From: Actinomycetota bacterium
GTDB lineage: Bacteria > Actinomycetota > Acidimicrobiia > Acidimicrobiales > Ilumatobacteraceae
Length of the DNA: 13,231 nt
Assembly: GCA_009704425.1 (NCBI GenBank)
Contig: WLEG01000025.1
Location: 1-13,231, forward strand
Direction of reading: 5' to 3'
Part shown: piece after piece, positions 1-6,176 of the stretch
How positions within the stretch are numbered: position 1 is the first letter of the stretch
How the letters are laid out: each line of letters starts with the position of its first letter
The notes under the pieces: model-generated
The model's database searches: none
Told to the model about the DNA's origin: nothing
What the model saw: the letters and a program-made list of their open reading frames with translations, nothing else
Translations under genes and position numbers: made by a program

Positions 1-470
1 ACCCCCTCGGCGAGGCAGTGGGGTCCTCCCGAGTTGTTCGCCACGTTGCCGCCGATGGAGCAGCTCTGCTGGCTGCTCGGATCCGGTGCGAAGTGCAGGC
101 CCCATCGGGACACGTGGCGCGTGAGGTCCAGATTCAACACACCGGGCTCGACCCACGCCAAACGCGCCACGGGATCGACATCGAGGACGCGGTTCATCTT
201 GGTGGTGCACACGACCACCGCACCGCCGATGGGGGTGGCCCCACCGGCGAGGCCGGTTCCGGCGCCGCGGGCCACGAACGGAACGCCGTGGGCACGGCAC
301 ACGTCGACGATCCGACGAACCTCGTCGGCGGTCGTCGGATAACAGATGGCTCCCGCTCGGCCCACCAGGTTGGACGCATCGTGACCGGCGAGCATCAACT
401 CGGTCGTGTTGTCGCGAACCGCGTCGGCCCCCAGCGCCGCGCGCAGATCGCGCAACAGGGTGGTGGTCAT
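1..470 (-). CDS. glcD: FAD-linked oxidase, GlcD family (partial, N-terminal 156 residues)
   Basis: This is the N-terminal part of a FAD-binding oxidase of the glycolate oxidase subunit D / D-lactate dehydrogenase type. Such enzymes oxidise 2-hydroxy acids such as glycolate to 2-oxo acids. The gene runs off the left edge, so no stop is seen. Visible signs of the FAD_binding_4 (PCMH-type) fold are PTTADEV near residues 45-51, the flavin-phosphate loop VARGAGTGLAGGA (66-78), and PDPSSQQSCSIGGNVANNSG (129-148) followed by GPHCL. The last block closely matches the family pattern PDPSSQ-x3-IGGN-x4-SGG. The ATG (468-470) overlaps the TGA of the upstream 131-residue gene (467-469) as ATGA. No good Shine-Dalgarno is visible, so translation is probably coupled. 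Family assignment is firm. The exact substrate cannot be told because the C-terminal FAD-oxidase domain, and any fused iron-sulfur domain, lies outside the window. Confidence 0.88.
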   Translation of the reverse strand, partial: MTTTLLRDLRAALGADAVRDNTTELMLAGHDASNLVGRAGAICYPTTADEVRRIVDVCRAHGVPFVARGAGTGLAGGATPIGGAVVVCTTKMNRVLDVDPVARLAWVEPGVLNLDLTRHVSRWGLHFAPDPSSQQSCSIGGNVANNSGGPHCLAEG

Positions 471-862
471 CGGTGGCGTCGCGGGCCGCGACGGTGTCGA
501 CGGCCCGTGGGTTCGTCGACCTGACGCAACACGATCACCCGACTGGCCGCCACCGGAGTGCCGTCGACCAGAACGGAGTCCCCGGGAGAAACGGGATCGA
601 TGGACGTCCCGGAGTCGAGGTGGTCGACGCGACCATCACGTCGCGCGCGCAGTTCGGCCTCGCGATCGCGCATCGCGTCGCGACCCTCCCGGAACGCCGC
701 TTGCACGTTGCCGAGTCGTGAGCGCGTCGCCTCGGCCGCGCGTCCGGCCACTTTCACCGGGCCCATCGCCCCGATGGTGCGCTTCACCCGTCGGCCGGCG
801 AACAACACGCCACCCACACCGGCCACGATTCCCGAGACGAACCAGACGAGTCTCTTGATCAT
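467..862 (-). CDS. Small membrane-anchored hypothetical protein (131 aa)
   Basis: I do not recognise a characterised function. The protein starts MIKRLVWFVSGIVAGVGG, a single glycine-rich hydrophobic segment (about residues 5-22). A basic stretch (GRRVKRT) follows, then a charged, probably helical region (about 40-80) rich in Arg, Glu and Asp. The C-terminal tail is polar and very basic (RRHRRGPRRHR). The layout resembles the short one-TM proteins (DUF6167-like) that follow DUF948 genes in many actinobacteria; that link rests on position and style only. The start is supported by GGAGG 5 bases before the ATG and by an ATGA overlap with the DUF948 stop. The stop overlaps the glcD start the same way. 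It is probably an inner-membrane protein facing the cytoplasm, co-produced with the DUF948 protein. The last 30 residues look weakly constrained. Confidence 0.72.
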   Translation of the reverse strand: MIKRLVWFVSGIVAGVGGVLFAGRRVKRTIGAMGPVKVAGRAAEATRSRLGNVQAAFREGRDAMRDREAELRARRDGRVDHLDSGTSIDPVSPGDSVLVDGTPVAASRVIVLRQVDEPTGRRHRRGPRRHR

Positions 863-1320
863 CCGCGCCTCCGCCGTCCACGACGCGAGTCGTCCACGAC
901 CACCAGATGTTGCCCGGTCGTCGTGCGTCGCTCGATCTCGCGATTCTCGCGTCGACGCAGACGGCGGGCCGCACGGCTGGTACCGGTGGCCAAGGCCGTG
1001 GCCTTGATGACCGGAGCCGAGAGGGCGAGTCGGGCCACCCGGCCCGAGGAGGCCACCGCGTCGGAGATCGCCTCGGCGGAACCGAGGACCCGATCGAAAC
1101 GGTCGAGGTCGTGGCGCGCCTCCTCCACCGCGTCGCGGGCCTCGTCGGTGGAGGCGCGGAGTTCGGCCAACAGCGGTCGGGTCTCGTGACGGAGATCGGT
1201 GAGTTCGCCGCGCAGGATGCGCAAGGTGTCGAGCACCCGCATCAGAACCACGATGAGGGCGGCGAAGCCGATGGTGAGCAGCACCGCGGCCAGAACGATG
1301 GCCAATTCCCCCGCGCTCAT
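859..1320 (-). CDS. DUF948 family membrane protein
   Basis: This 153-residue protein has an N-terminal transmembrane helix (about residues 6-28, LAIVLAAVLLTIGFAALIVV). A long amphipathic, coiled-coil-prone region follows (about 29-85), with repeated hydrophobic and acidic/basic spacing (LRGELTDLRHETRPLLAELRA). This is the DUF948 pattern, found in actinobacteria and Bacillus-type general stress proteins; its molecular role is unknown. The C-terminus is basic (RRGRRRRG). It begins 16 bases after the rarA stop and has a plausible ribosome site, GGGAG, 7 bases before the ATG. Its TGA overlaps the ATG of the next gene. Position between rarA and a second small membrane protein is conserved in actinobacteria, which supports a real, co-transcribed pair. 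Topology (N-terminal anchor, cytoplasmic coiled coil) is inferred. Confidence 0.82.
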   Translation of the reverse strand: MSAGELAIVLAAVLLTIGFAALIVVLMRVLDTLRILRGELTDLRHETRPLLAELRASTDEARDAVEEARHDLDRFDRVLGSAEAISDAVASSGRVARLALSAPVIKATALATGTSRAARRLRRRENREIERRTTTGQHLVVVDDSRRGRRRRG

Positions 1321-1336
1321 GTCCGATCTCCCGACG

Positions 1337-2638
1337 TCATGATGAATGTTCCTCTCCGTCGACGCGACGATTCTCGCTCATTCGCCGTTCCACCTCGCGC
1401 TCGCGCCCGTGATGACTCGGTTCGTACCACACCCGGTCGACCAGCACATCGGGAAGATACTGCTGATCCACCCATCCGGATTCCTCGTCATGAGGGTATC
1501 GGTACCCGACGCCGTGCCCGATTTCGGAGGCACTCGAGTAATGGGCGTCACGCAGGTGGGGCGGCACCTCTCCGACCGATCCGTTACGGATGTCCGTGCG
1601 GACGTTCCAGATGGCCAGGGCGGCACGGTTGCTCTTGGGGGCGGTGGCGAGATGGATCGCCGCTTGGCTCAAGTTGAGCTGGGCCTCGGGGAGCCCCACG
1701 TGCTCCACGGCCTGAGCGGCCGCCACGGCGACCAACAACGAGGTGGGATCGGCCAGACCCACGTCCTCGCTGGCGAAAATGATCATCCGACGGGCGATGA
1801 ATCGCGCGTCGTCGCCGGCTTCCAGCATTCGGCCCAGGTAGTAGACCGCCGCCTGTGGGTCGCTGCCCCGCATGCTCTTGATGAAGGCGCTGACGATGTC
1901 GTAATGGTCGTCGCGGCCGTACCGCAGGGCGCTGGTGCCCAAAGCGGATTCGACGTGCTCCAGTTCGACCGCATCCGGATGGGCCAGCGCGGTGGCCACC
2001 TCGAGCGCCGTGAGCACCTGTCGACCGTCACCACCGGCACGATCGACGAGCAATTCGACGGCGTCCTCGCTGGCCGTCGTCCCGACCGCGGCCAATCCCC
2101 GACGCACGAGCGTGTCGACCGCTTCTCGTGACAGTGGCTCCAGACGGAACAGCGTGCTGCGCGAACGCAGTGGGGCGTTGACCTCGAAGAACGGATTCTC
2201 GGTGGTCGCTCCGATCAGGGTCAACGTTCCGTCCTCGACCGCCGGCAGAAGTGCGTCCTGCTGGGCCTTGGAGAACCGATGGATCTCGTCGAGGAACAGG
2301 ATGGTCCCCTGTCCGTGCATGCCCAGTCGTCGACGCGCGTCCTCGATGACCTCGCGCACGTCCTTCACTCCGGCGGTCACGGCGCTCAGCTGCGCGAAGT
2401 GCCGTCGGGTCGTTCCGGCCACCGCCAGAGCCAGGGTGGTCTTGCCGGTTCCGGGCGGCCCCCAGAAGATCGCGCTGCTCAGCTTGTCCTGCTCGACCAG
2501 CCGACGCAGTGGTCGACCGGGTCCCACCAGGTGCTCCTGGCCCACCACGTCGTCGATCGACGACGGTCGCATGCGGGCGGCCAACGGCGCCTGTTCGCGC
2601 AGCCGCTCCTCGGCGGCGGCACTGAAGAGATCGCTCAC
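1337..2638 (-). CDS. rarA: Replication-associated recombination protein A (RarA/MgsA AAA+ ATPase)
   Basis: RarA is a clamp-loader-like AAA+ ATPase that acts at stalled replication forks. The product is 433 residues (E. coli RarA is 447). Visible motifs are VGQEHLVGPG near the N-terminus (32-41), Walker A GPPGTGKTT (60-68), Walker B FLDEIHRF (115-122), and sensor 1 IGATTENPFF beginning at 142 with a following arginine-finger region (RSR). The C-terminal tetramerisation part has the typical GSDPQAAVYYL, EDVGLADP and YRYPHD blocks. I chose GTG at 2636-2638 because VSDLFSAAAEERL is where homologous N-termini begin and because it overlaps the NUDIX stop as GTGA. A longer reading frame reaching 2794 starts with an Arg/Pro-rich out-of-frame reading of the NUDIX gene and is not used. 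No strong Shine-Dalgarno precedes the GTG, which fits translational coupling. Confidence 0.95.
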   Translation of the reverse strand: MSDLFSAAAEERLREQAPLAARMRPSSIDDVVGQEHLVGPGRPLRRLVEQDKLSSAIFWGPPGTGKTTLALAVAGTTRRHFAQLSAVTAGVKDVREVIEDARRRLGMHGQGTILFLDEIHRFSKAQQDALLPAVEDGTLTLIGATTENPFFEVNAPLRSRSTLFRLEPLSREAVDTLVRRGLAAVGTTASEDAVELLVDRAGGDGRQVLTALEVATALAHPDAVELEHVESALGTSALRYGRDDHYDIVSAFIKSMRGSDPQAAVYYLGRMLEAGDDARFIARRMIIFASEDVGLADPTSLLVAVAAAQAVEHVGLPEAQLNLSQAAIHLATAPKSNRAALAIWNVRTDIRNGSVGEVPPHLRDAHYSSASEIGHGVGYRYPHDEESGWVDQQYLPDVLVDRVWYEPSHHGREREVERRMSENRRVDGEEHSS

Positions 2639-3090
2639 GGGAGGATCCGCGAGAACGCGCGGGCGTAGGCGTCGCGTCGGAAGTCGACGACGTGAGCCAC
2701 CAGATGATGGGGGTCCATCCAGCGCCAGTCGCCGAACTCGTGCATGTCGGGACGCGGCTCGACCTCGTCGTCGAGCACGCCGAACAGGAACCATTTCTGG
2801 ATCTGTCCCCGGCGCTTGTGCCCCTCGTGCGTGCGCTCACGGATGTCGGGCGGCCATTCGTAGGCGATCCATTCGGGAAGTTCGAACACCAGGCGGACGT
2901 GCTCGACGGTGAGACCCGTCTCCTCGCGCAACTCGCGCCACGCCGCGTCCACGGGCTCCTCACCGGTGTCGAGTCCACCCTGGGGCAATTGCCAGGCGCC
3001 GGGTGTGTCGACGCGCTCGAAAGCCATGATGTCGCCGTTCTCACGACGAACGATCAGTGCGACTCCGGCCCGGAATTGTTGGGTGCCCAT
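2635..3090 (-). CDS. NUDIX hydrolase, RppH-like
   Basis: A 151-residue NUDIX pyrophosphohydrolase. The NUDIX box is complete (G38, E44, R52-E53-L54, E56-E57, G59; pattern G-x5-E-x7-REL-x-EE-x-GL) and contains the metal-binding glutamates. The preceding GAWQLPQGGLD (31-41) is typical of the RppH/IalA branch, which removes pyrophosphate from RNA 5' ends or splits diadenosine polyphosphates. The C-terminal half (WFLFGVLDD, DWRWMDP) also fits that branch. Which substrate is used cannot be decided from sequence. The gene starts 10 bases after the aspS stop and ends overlapping the rarA start, so it is an internal operon gene. The Shine-Dalgarno is poor (GCGG about 5 bases upstream). A link to RNA turnover or alarmone clearance beside rel and tRNA synthetases is suggestive only. 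Confidence 0.9.
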   Translation of the reverse strand: MGTQQFRAGVALIVRRENGDIMAFERVDTPGAWQLPQGGLDTGEEPVDAAWRELREETGLTVEHVRLVFELPEWIAYEWPPDIRERTHEGHKRRGQIQKWFLFGVLDDEVEPRPDMHEFGDWRWMDPHHLVAHVVDFRRDAYARAFSRILP

Positions 3091-3100
3091 GACGCCGCGA

Positions 3101-4855
3101 TCAGGTCTTGGGCGGGAGCGTCCGGATGCCGAGTTCGTCCAACTGCTTGGCCTCGGCGCGCGTGGGGGCGTTGGTCATCGGATCCTGCCCACTCTGGGTC
3201 TTGGGGAAGGCGATGACTTCTCGGATGTTCTCCTCGCCGGCCAAAATCGCCACCAGGCGGTCGAGACCGAAAGCGAAGCCCCCGTGCGGCGGTGCGCCGT
3301 ACGTGAAGGGCTTGAGGAAGAATCCGAACTTGCGGTTCGCCTCCTCCTCGCTGATGCCGAGCGCCGTGAACACCTTGCGCTGCATGTCGGGTTCGTGGAT
3401 ACGGATGCTTCCCGAGCCCAGTTCCCATCCGTTGAGAACGAGGTCGTAGGCCAATGCGCGCACCGACATGGGGTCGGTCTCGAACTTGTCCATGTCGTCG
3501 GGGTGCGGACGACAGAACGGATGGTGGCCCGGCTTGGGTCGCCCGGACTCCTTGTCGACGCCCACGAACAAGGGGAATTCGACCACCCACACGTAGCGAT
3601 ACGGACCCTGGTGCACGGGCGGACGACCGAGATCGTTGCGCAGTTGCCCGAGGACCTCGCAGGTGGTCATCCACTCGTCGGCGACGATCAGGATGAGGTC
3701 ACCGGTCTCGGCTCCGAACGTGGACGTGAGAGCACTCTGCTCGGTGTCGGTGAGGAACTTGGCCACCGGTGAGTCGTAGCCGTCGGCGGTCTTCTTCAAC
3801 CACACGAGACCCTTGGCCCCCATCTTCTTGGCCTTGTCGGTGAGCTGATCGAGCTTGTTGCGACCGAATTCCTCGGCGCGTCCCGAGGCCTTGATGCCCT
3901 TGATGCTGGTGGCACCGGCGAAGGCCTTGAATTCGGTGGCGGAGAAGACGGACGTGAGTTCGTGCAGTTCCATCCCGAATCGCAGGTCGGGCTTGTCGAC
4001 ACCGAAACGATCCATGGCGTCACGCCAGGTGATGCGCTCGATCGGCGAGGGACGCTCGCCGGTGACGGCTTCGGCCGCCGACAGGACGGCCTCGCTGATG
4101 GCGGCCAACACGTCGTCCTGGTTCACGAAGCTCATCTCGGCGTCGAGCTGCATGAACTCGTACTGACGATCGGCGCGCAGGTCCTCGTCGCGCAGACAAC
4201 GCGCGATCTGGTAGTAGCGGTCGATTCCGGCCACCATCAGCAACTGCTTGAACAACTGCGGGCTCTGGGGTAGCGCGTAGAACGAACCGGGTTCCTTCCG
4301 CGACGGCACGAGGAACTCGCGCGCGCCCTCGGGCGTGGACGGCACGAGCATGGGAGTCTCGACCTCGACGAAACCCTGGCGTTCCATGGCCGATCGCACC
4401 GCGGAGTTCACCTTGGCGCGCGTGCGGATGTTGCGCTGCATTCGCTCGCGACGGATGTCGAGGTAGCGGTACTGCAGACGCACGTTCTCGTCCACCTCGT
4501 CGGCGCGCTGATCCACCGGGAACGGCGGCGGCTCGGCCGATCGCAGCACCTCCACGACGCATTCGCCGATCTCGACCGTTCCGGTGGCGATGTTGTTGTT
4601 GACGGTTCCGTCGGGACGGGGACGCACGATTCCGGTGACGCGCACGACGTACTCGCTGCGCACGTCGACCGCGTTGTCGATGACGCATTGGACGATGCCC
4701 GTGTGGTCGCGCAGATCGACGAAGGCCAACTTGTCGCCGTGCTCACGACGCTTGGCGACCCAACCACACACCGACACGGTGGCGCCGGTGAGGCCGTCGC
4801 CGATCTCTCCGCACATGTGGGTGCGCATTGACGTCTGACGATTCGATGTGCTCAT
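3101..4855 (-). CDS. aspS: Aspartyl-tRNA synthetase (class II, bacterial type)
   Basis: Charges tRNA-Asp, and possibly also tRNA-Asn, with aspartate in the cytoplasm. The product is 584 residues, normal for bacterial AspRS. It has the N-terminal OB-fold anticodon-binding domain (about 10-110), the class II catalytic core, and the inserted GAD domain (about 290-410). Visible motifs are TPEGAREFLVPSR (174-186), QSPQLFKQLLM (197-207), motif 2 RCLRDEDLRADRQYEF (219-234), and motif 3 GFAFGLDR (526-533) near the end. The ATG at 4853-4855 overlaps the hisS TGA and has GAGGAAAG 7 bases upstream. It is preferred over the internal ATG at residue 10, where many homologues begin. The residues H39 and G83, and the unusual HHPFCRP at 444-450, are discussed in the findings. 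Confidence 0.97.
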   Translation of the reverse strand: MSTSNRQTSMRTHMCGEIGDGLTGATVSVCGWVAKRREHGDKLAFVDLRDHTGIVQCVIDNAVDVRSEYVVRVTGIVRPRPDGTVNNNIATGTVEIGECVVEVLRSAEPPPFPVDQRADEVDENVRLQYRYLDIRRERMQRNIRTRAKVNSAVRSAMERQGFVEVETPMLVPSTPEGAREFLVPSRKEPGSFYALPQSPQLFKQLLMVAGIDRYYQIARCLRDEDLRADRQYEFMQLDAEMSFVNQDDVLAAISEAVLSAAEAVTGERPSPIERITWRDAMDRFGVDKPDLRFGMELHELTSVFSATEFKAFAGATSIKGIKASGRAEEFGRNKLDQLTDKAKKMGAKGLVWLKKTADGYDSPVAKFLTDTEQSALTSTFGAETGDLILIVADEWMTTCEVLGQLRNDLGRPPVHQGPYRYVWVVEFPLFVGVDKESGRPKPGHHPFCRPHPDDMDKFETDPMSVRALAYDLVLNGWELGSGSIRIHEPDMQRKVFTALGISEEEANRKFGFFLKPFTYGAPPHGGFAFGLDRLVAILAGEENIREVIAFPKTQSGQDPMTNAPTRAEAKQLDELGIRTLPPKT

Positions 4856-6105
4856 GACAGGACTTTCCTCAATGTGGTGGTCAACTCGGAGCGGGGGACG
4901 CTGGTTTGCTCTCCCCCGTCGCGCAGGGGTCGGACGACCGCGGTTCCCGCGGCGGCCTCGTCGGAGCCGATGATGACCGCGACGGTGGCACCGCTGCGGT
5001 CGGCGGCCTTCATCTGGCTCTTCATGGAACGATTCTCGAAGGCTCGGTCGGCACTGATTCCGGCGGCACGAAGCTGGTCGGTGATCGTGAGCGCGTGCAG
5101 GCCCCCGGTGGTGTCGACGACGAACACGTCGACCCCCTGTTCCCGGGCGGCGAACACACCCTCGTCGTCGCAGGCGAGCAGAGTGCGATCGAGCCCGATG
5201 GCGAATCCGACGCCGGGCGTCGCCGGTCCACCGAGGTCCTCGACCAGACCGTCGTAGCGTCCACCGCCACCGAGGGCGTTCTGCGCCGAATCGAGGGTGC
5301 CGCCCACGTACTCGAAGGTGGTGAACCGGTAGTAGTCGAGGCCCCGTACGAGGCGCTCGTTCACGACGAAGGGAATGTCGAGGGCCCGCAGCCCGTCGAG
5401 GACCGTGGCGAAGCTGGAGCGGGCCGTCTCGCTGTGGAAGTCGGCGATCCGCGGTGCCGACGCGATGACGTCGGAATCGGCGGGACGCTTGGAGTCCAGC
5501 ACCCGCAGGGGGTTCTTGGCGAGCGTGACGCGACTCTCGGGGCTGAGGCGCTCGATGTTGGTCTCGAAGTGGTCGCGCAACGCCGCCACGAAGGCGGTGC
5601 GGTCGGCCGGTTCACCGAGGCTGTTGACCGTCAACGTGACCTGGCGGAGCCCGAGCATCTGGAAGAAGCGCCAACCGAGAGCGATCACCTCGACGTCGAG
5701 GAACGGGTCGTCGGGTCCCAGAACCTCGATGCCCACCTGATCGAACTGGCGGTAGCGCCCACGCTGGGGCTTCTCGTAGCGGAAGTTCGGTCCGGCGTAC
5801 CAGACCTTCCAGGGTGTGGCCGGTCGGTGTTGGACGAACGCGCGGCACACACTGGCCGTCTGCTCGGGGCGCAGGGCCACGTGACGTTCACCCTTGTCGA
5901 CGAAGTCGTACATCTCCTTTGTGACCACGTCGGTGGCTTCTCCGACACGATGAAAGACTCCGATGTCCTCCAGGAGTGGGGGAACCACCTGTCCGTATCC
6001 GGCCGCCGAGACCGTCTCGTCGAAGGTGCGCACGAACCGCCTCCAGCGGGCCGACTCGGGGGGCAGCACGTCCCGCATTCCGGGGCTGGTCTGGAACTCG
6101 GGCAC
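4852..6105 (-). CDS. hisS: Histidyl-tRNA synthetase (class II)
   Basis: Attaches histidine to tRNA-His. The product is 417 residues, normal for bacterial HisRS. Visible are the N-terminal GMRDVLPPE (9-17), motif 2 GPNFRYEKPQRGRYRQF (105-121), the histidine-specific HisA loop LVRGLDYYRFTTFE (252-265), HisB GGGGRYDGL (279-287) and motif 3 GVGFAIGLDR (298-307). The C-terminal anticodon-binding domain (about 325-417) includes KSQMKAADRSGA. The start is GTG at 6103-6105; MPEFQTSPGMRD is the expected N-terminus. No Shine-Dalgarno is visible, and a -10-like TAGCCT ends 6 bases before the GTG, so the transcript is probably leaderless. It is the first gene of the hisS-aspS-NUDIX-rarA unit and its stop overlaps the aspS start by 4 bases. 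Confidence 0.97.
   Translation of the reverse strand: MPEFQTSPGMRDVLPPESARWRRFVRTFDETVSAAGYGQVVPPLLEDIGVFHRVGEATDVVTKEMYDFVDKGERHVALRPEQTASVCRAFVQHRPATPWKVWYAGPNFRYEKPQRGRYRQFDQVGIEVLGPDDPFLDVEVIALGWRFFQMLGLRQVTLTVNSLGEPADRTAFVAALRDHFETNIERLSPESRVTLAKNPLRVLDSKRPADSDVIASAPRIADFHSETARSSFATVLDGLRALDIPFVVNERLVRGLDYYRFTTFEYVGGTLDSAQNALGGGGRYDGLVEDLGGPATPGVGFAIGLDRTLLACDDEGVFAAREQGVDVFVVDTTGGLHALTITDQLRAAGISADRAFENRSMKSQMKAADRSGATVAVIIGSDEAAAGTAVVRPLRDGGEQTSVPRSELTTTLRKVLS
4863..4870 (-). promoter_or_regulatory. Ribosome binding site that sets the aspS start
   Basis: On the transcribed strand GAGGAAAG lies inside the last codons of hisS, 7 bases before the ATG at 4853-4855. It supports that ATG over the internal Met codon 27 bases downstream, although many AspRS proteins begin at the equivalent of the latter. 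Confidence 0.7.
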
Positions 6106-6117
6106 GGGTCAAGGCTA
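6106..6117 (-). promoter_or_regulatory. Candidate leaderless promoter (-10 element) of hisS
   Basis: The hexamer TAGCCT (6112-6117, transcribed strand) fits the actinobacterial -10 pattern TAnnnT. It ends exactly 6 bases before the GTG start of hisS, which would place the first transcribed base at the start codon. No purine-rich ribosome site lies between them. No recognisable -35 is seen at 17 or 18 bases, where a GC-rich hairpin lies instead. Moderate to low confidence. Confidence 0.4.
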
Positions 6118-6125
6118 CCGGCGTG

Positions 6126-6148
6126 ATTCGGGCCGAAAGGGCCCGAAT
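6126..6148 (-). terminator. Hairpin after rel (perfect 9-bp stem, no T tract)
   Basis: ATTCGGGCC and GGCCCGAAT form a perfect 9-bp stem around a 5-base loop (CTTTC on the transcribed strand). It lies 28 bases past the rel stop and 20 bases before the hisS start. No run of T follows, so it is not a canonical intrinsic terminator. U-less hairpins are reported at actinobacterial gene ends, so a terminator or 3'-end-protecting role is plausible. Confidence 0.5.
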
Positions 6149-6176
6149 GTCGGGGTCCGAGAGCGCGTCGGGGGGT

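Noticed and set aside
2639..2794. N-terminal extension of rarA by 52 residues
   Set aside because: It reads the end of the NUDIX gene out of frame as an Arg/Pro-rich string; homologous RarA proteins begin near the GTG at 2636-2638.
4906..6126. A 406-codon open frame on the plus strand, opposite hisS
   Set aside because: Same effect of GC-biased codon use; the HisRS on the other strand has every class II motif.
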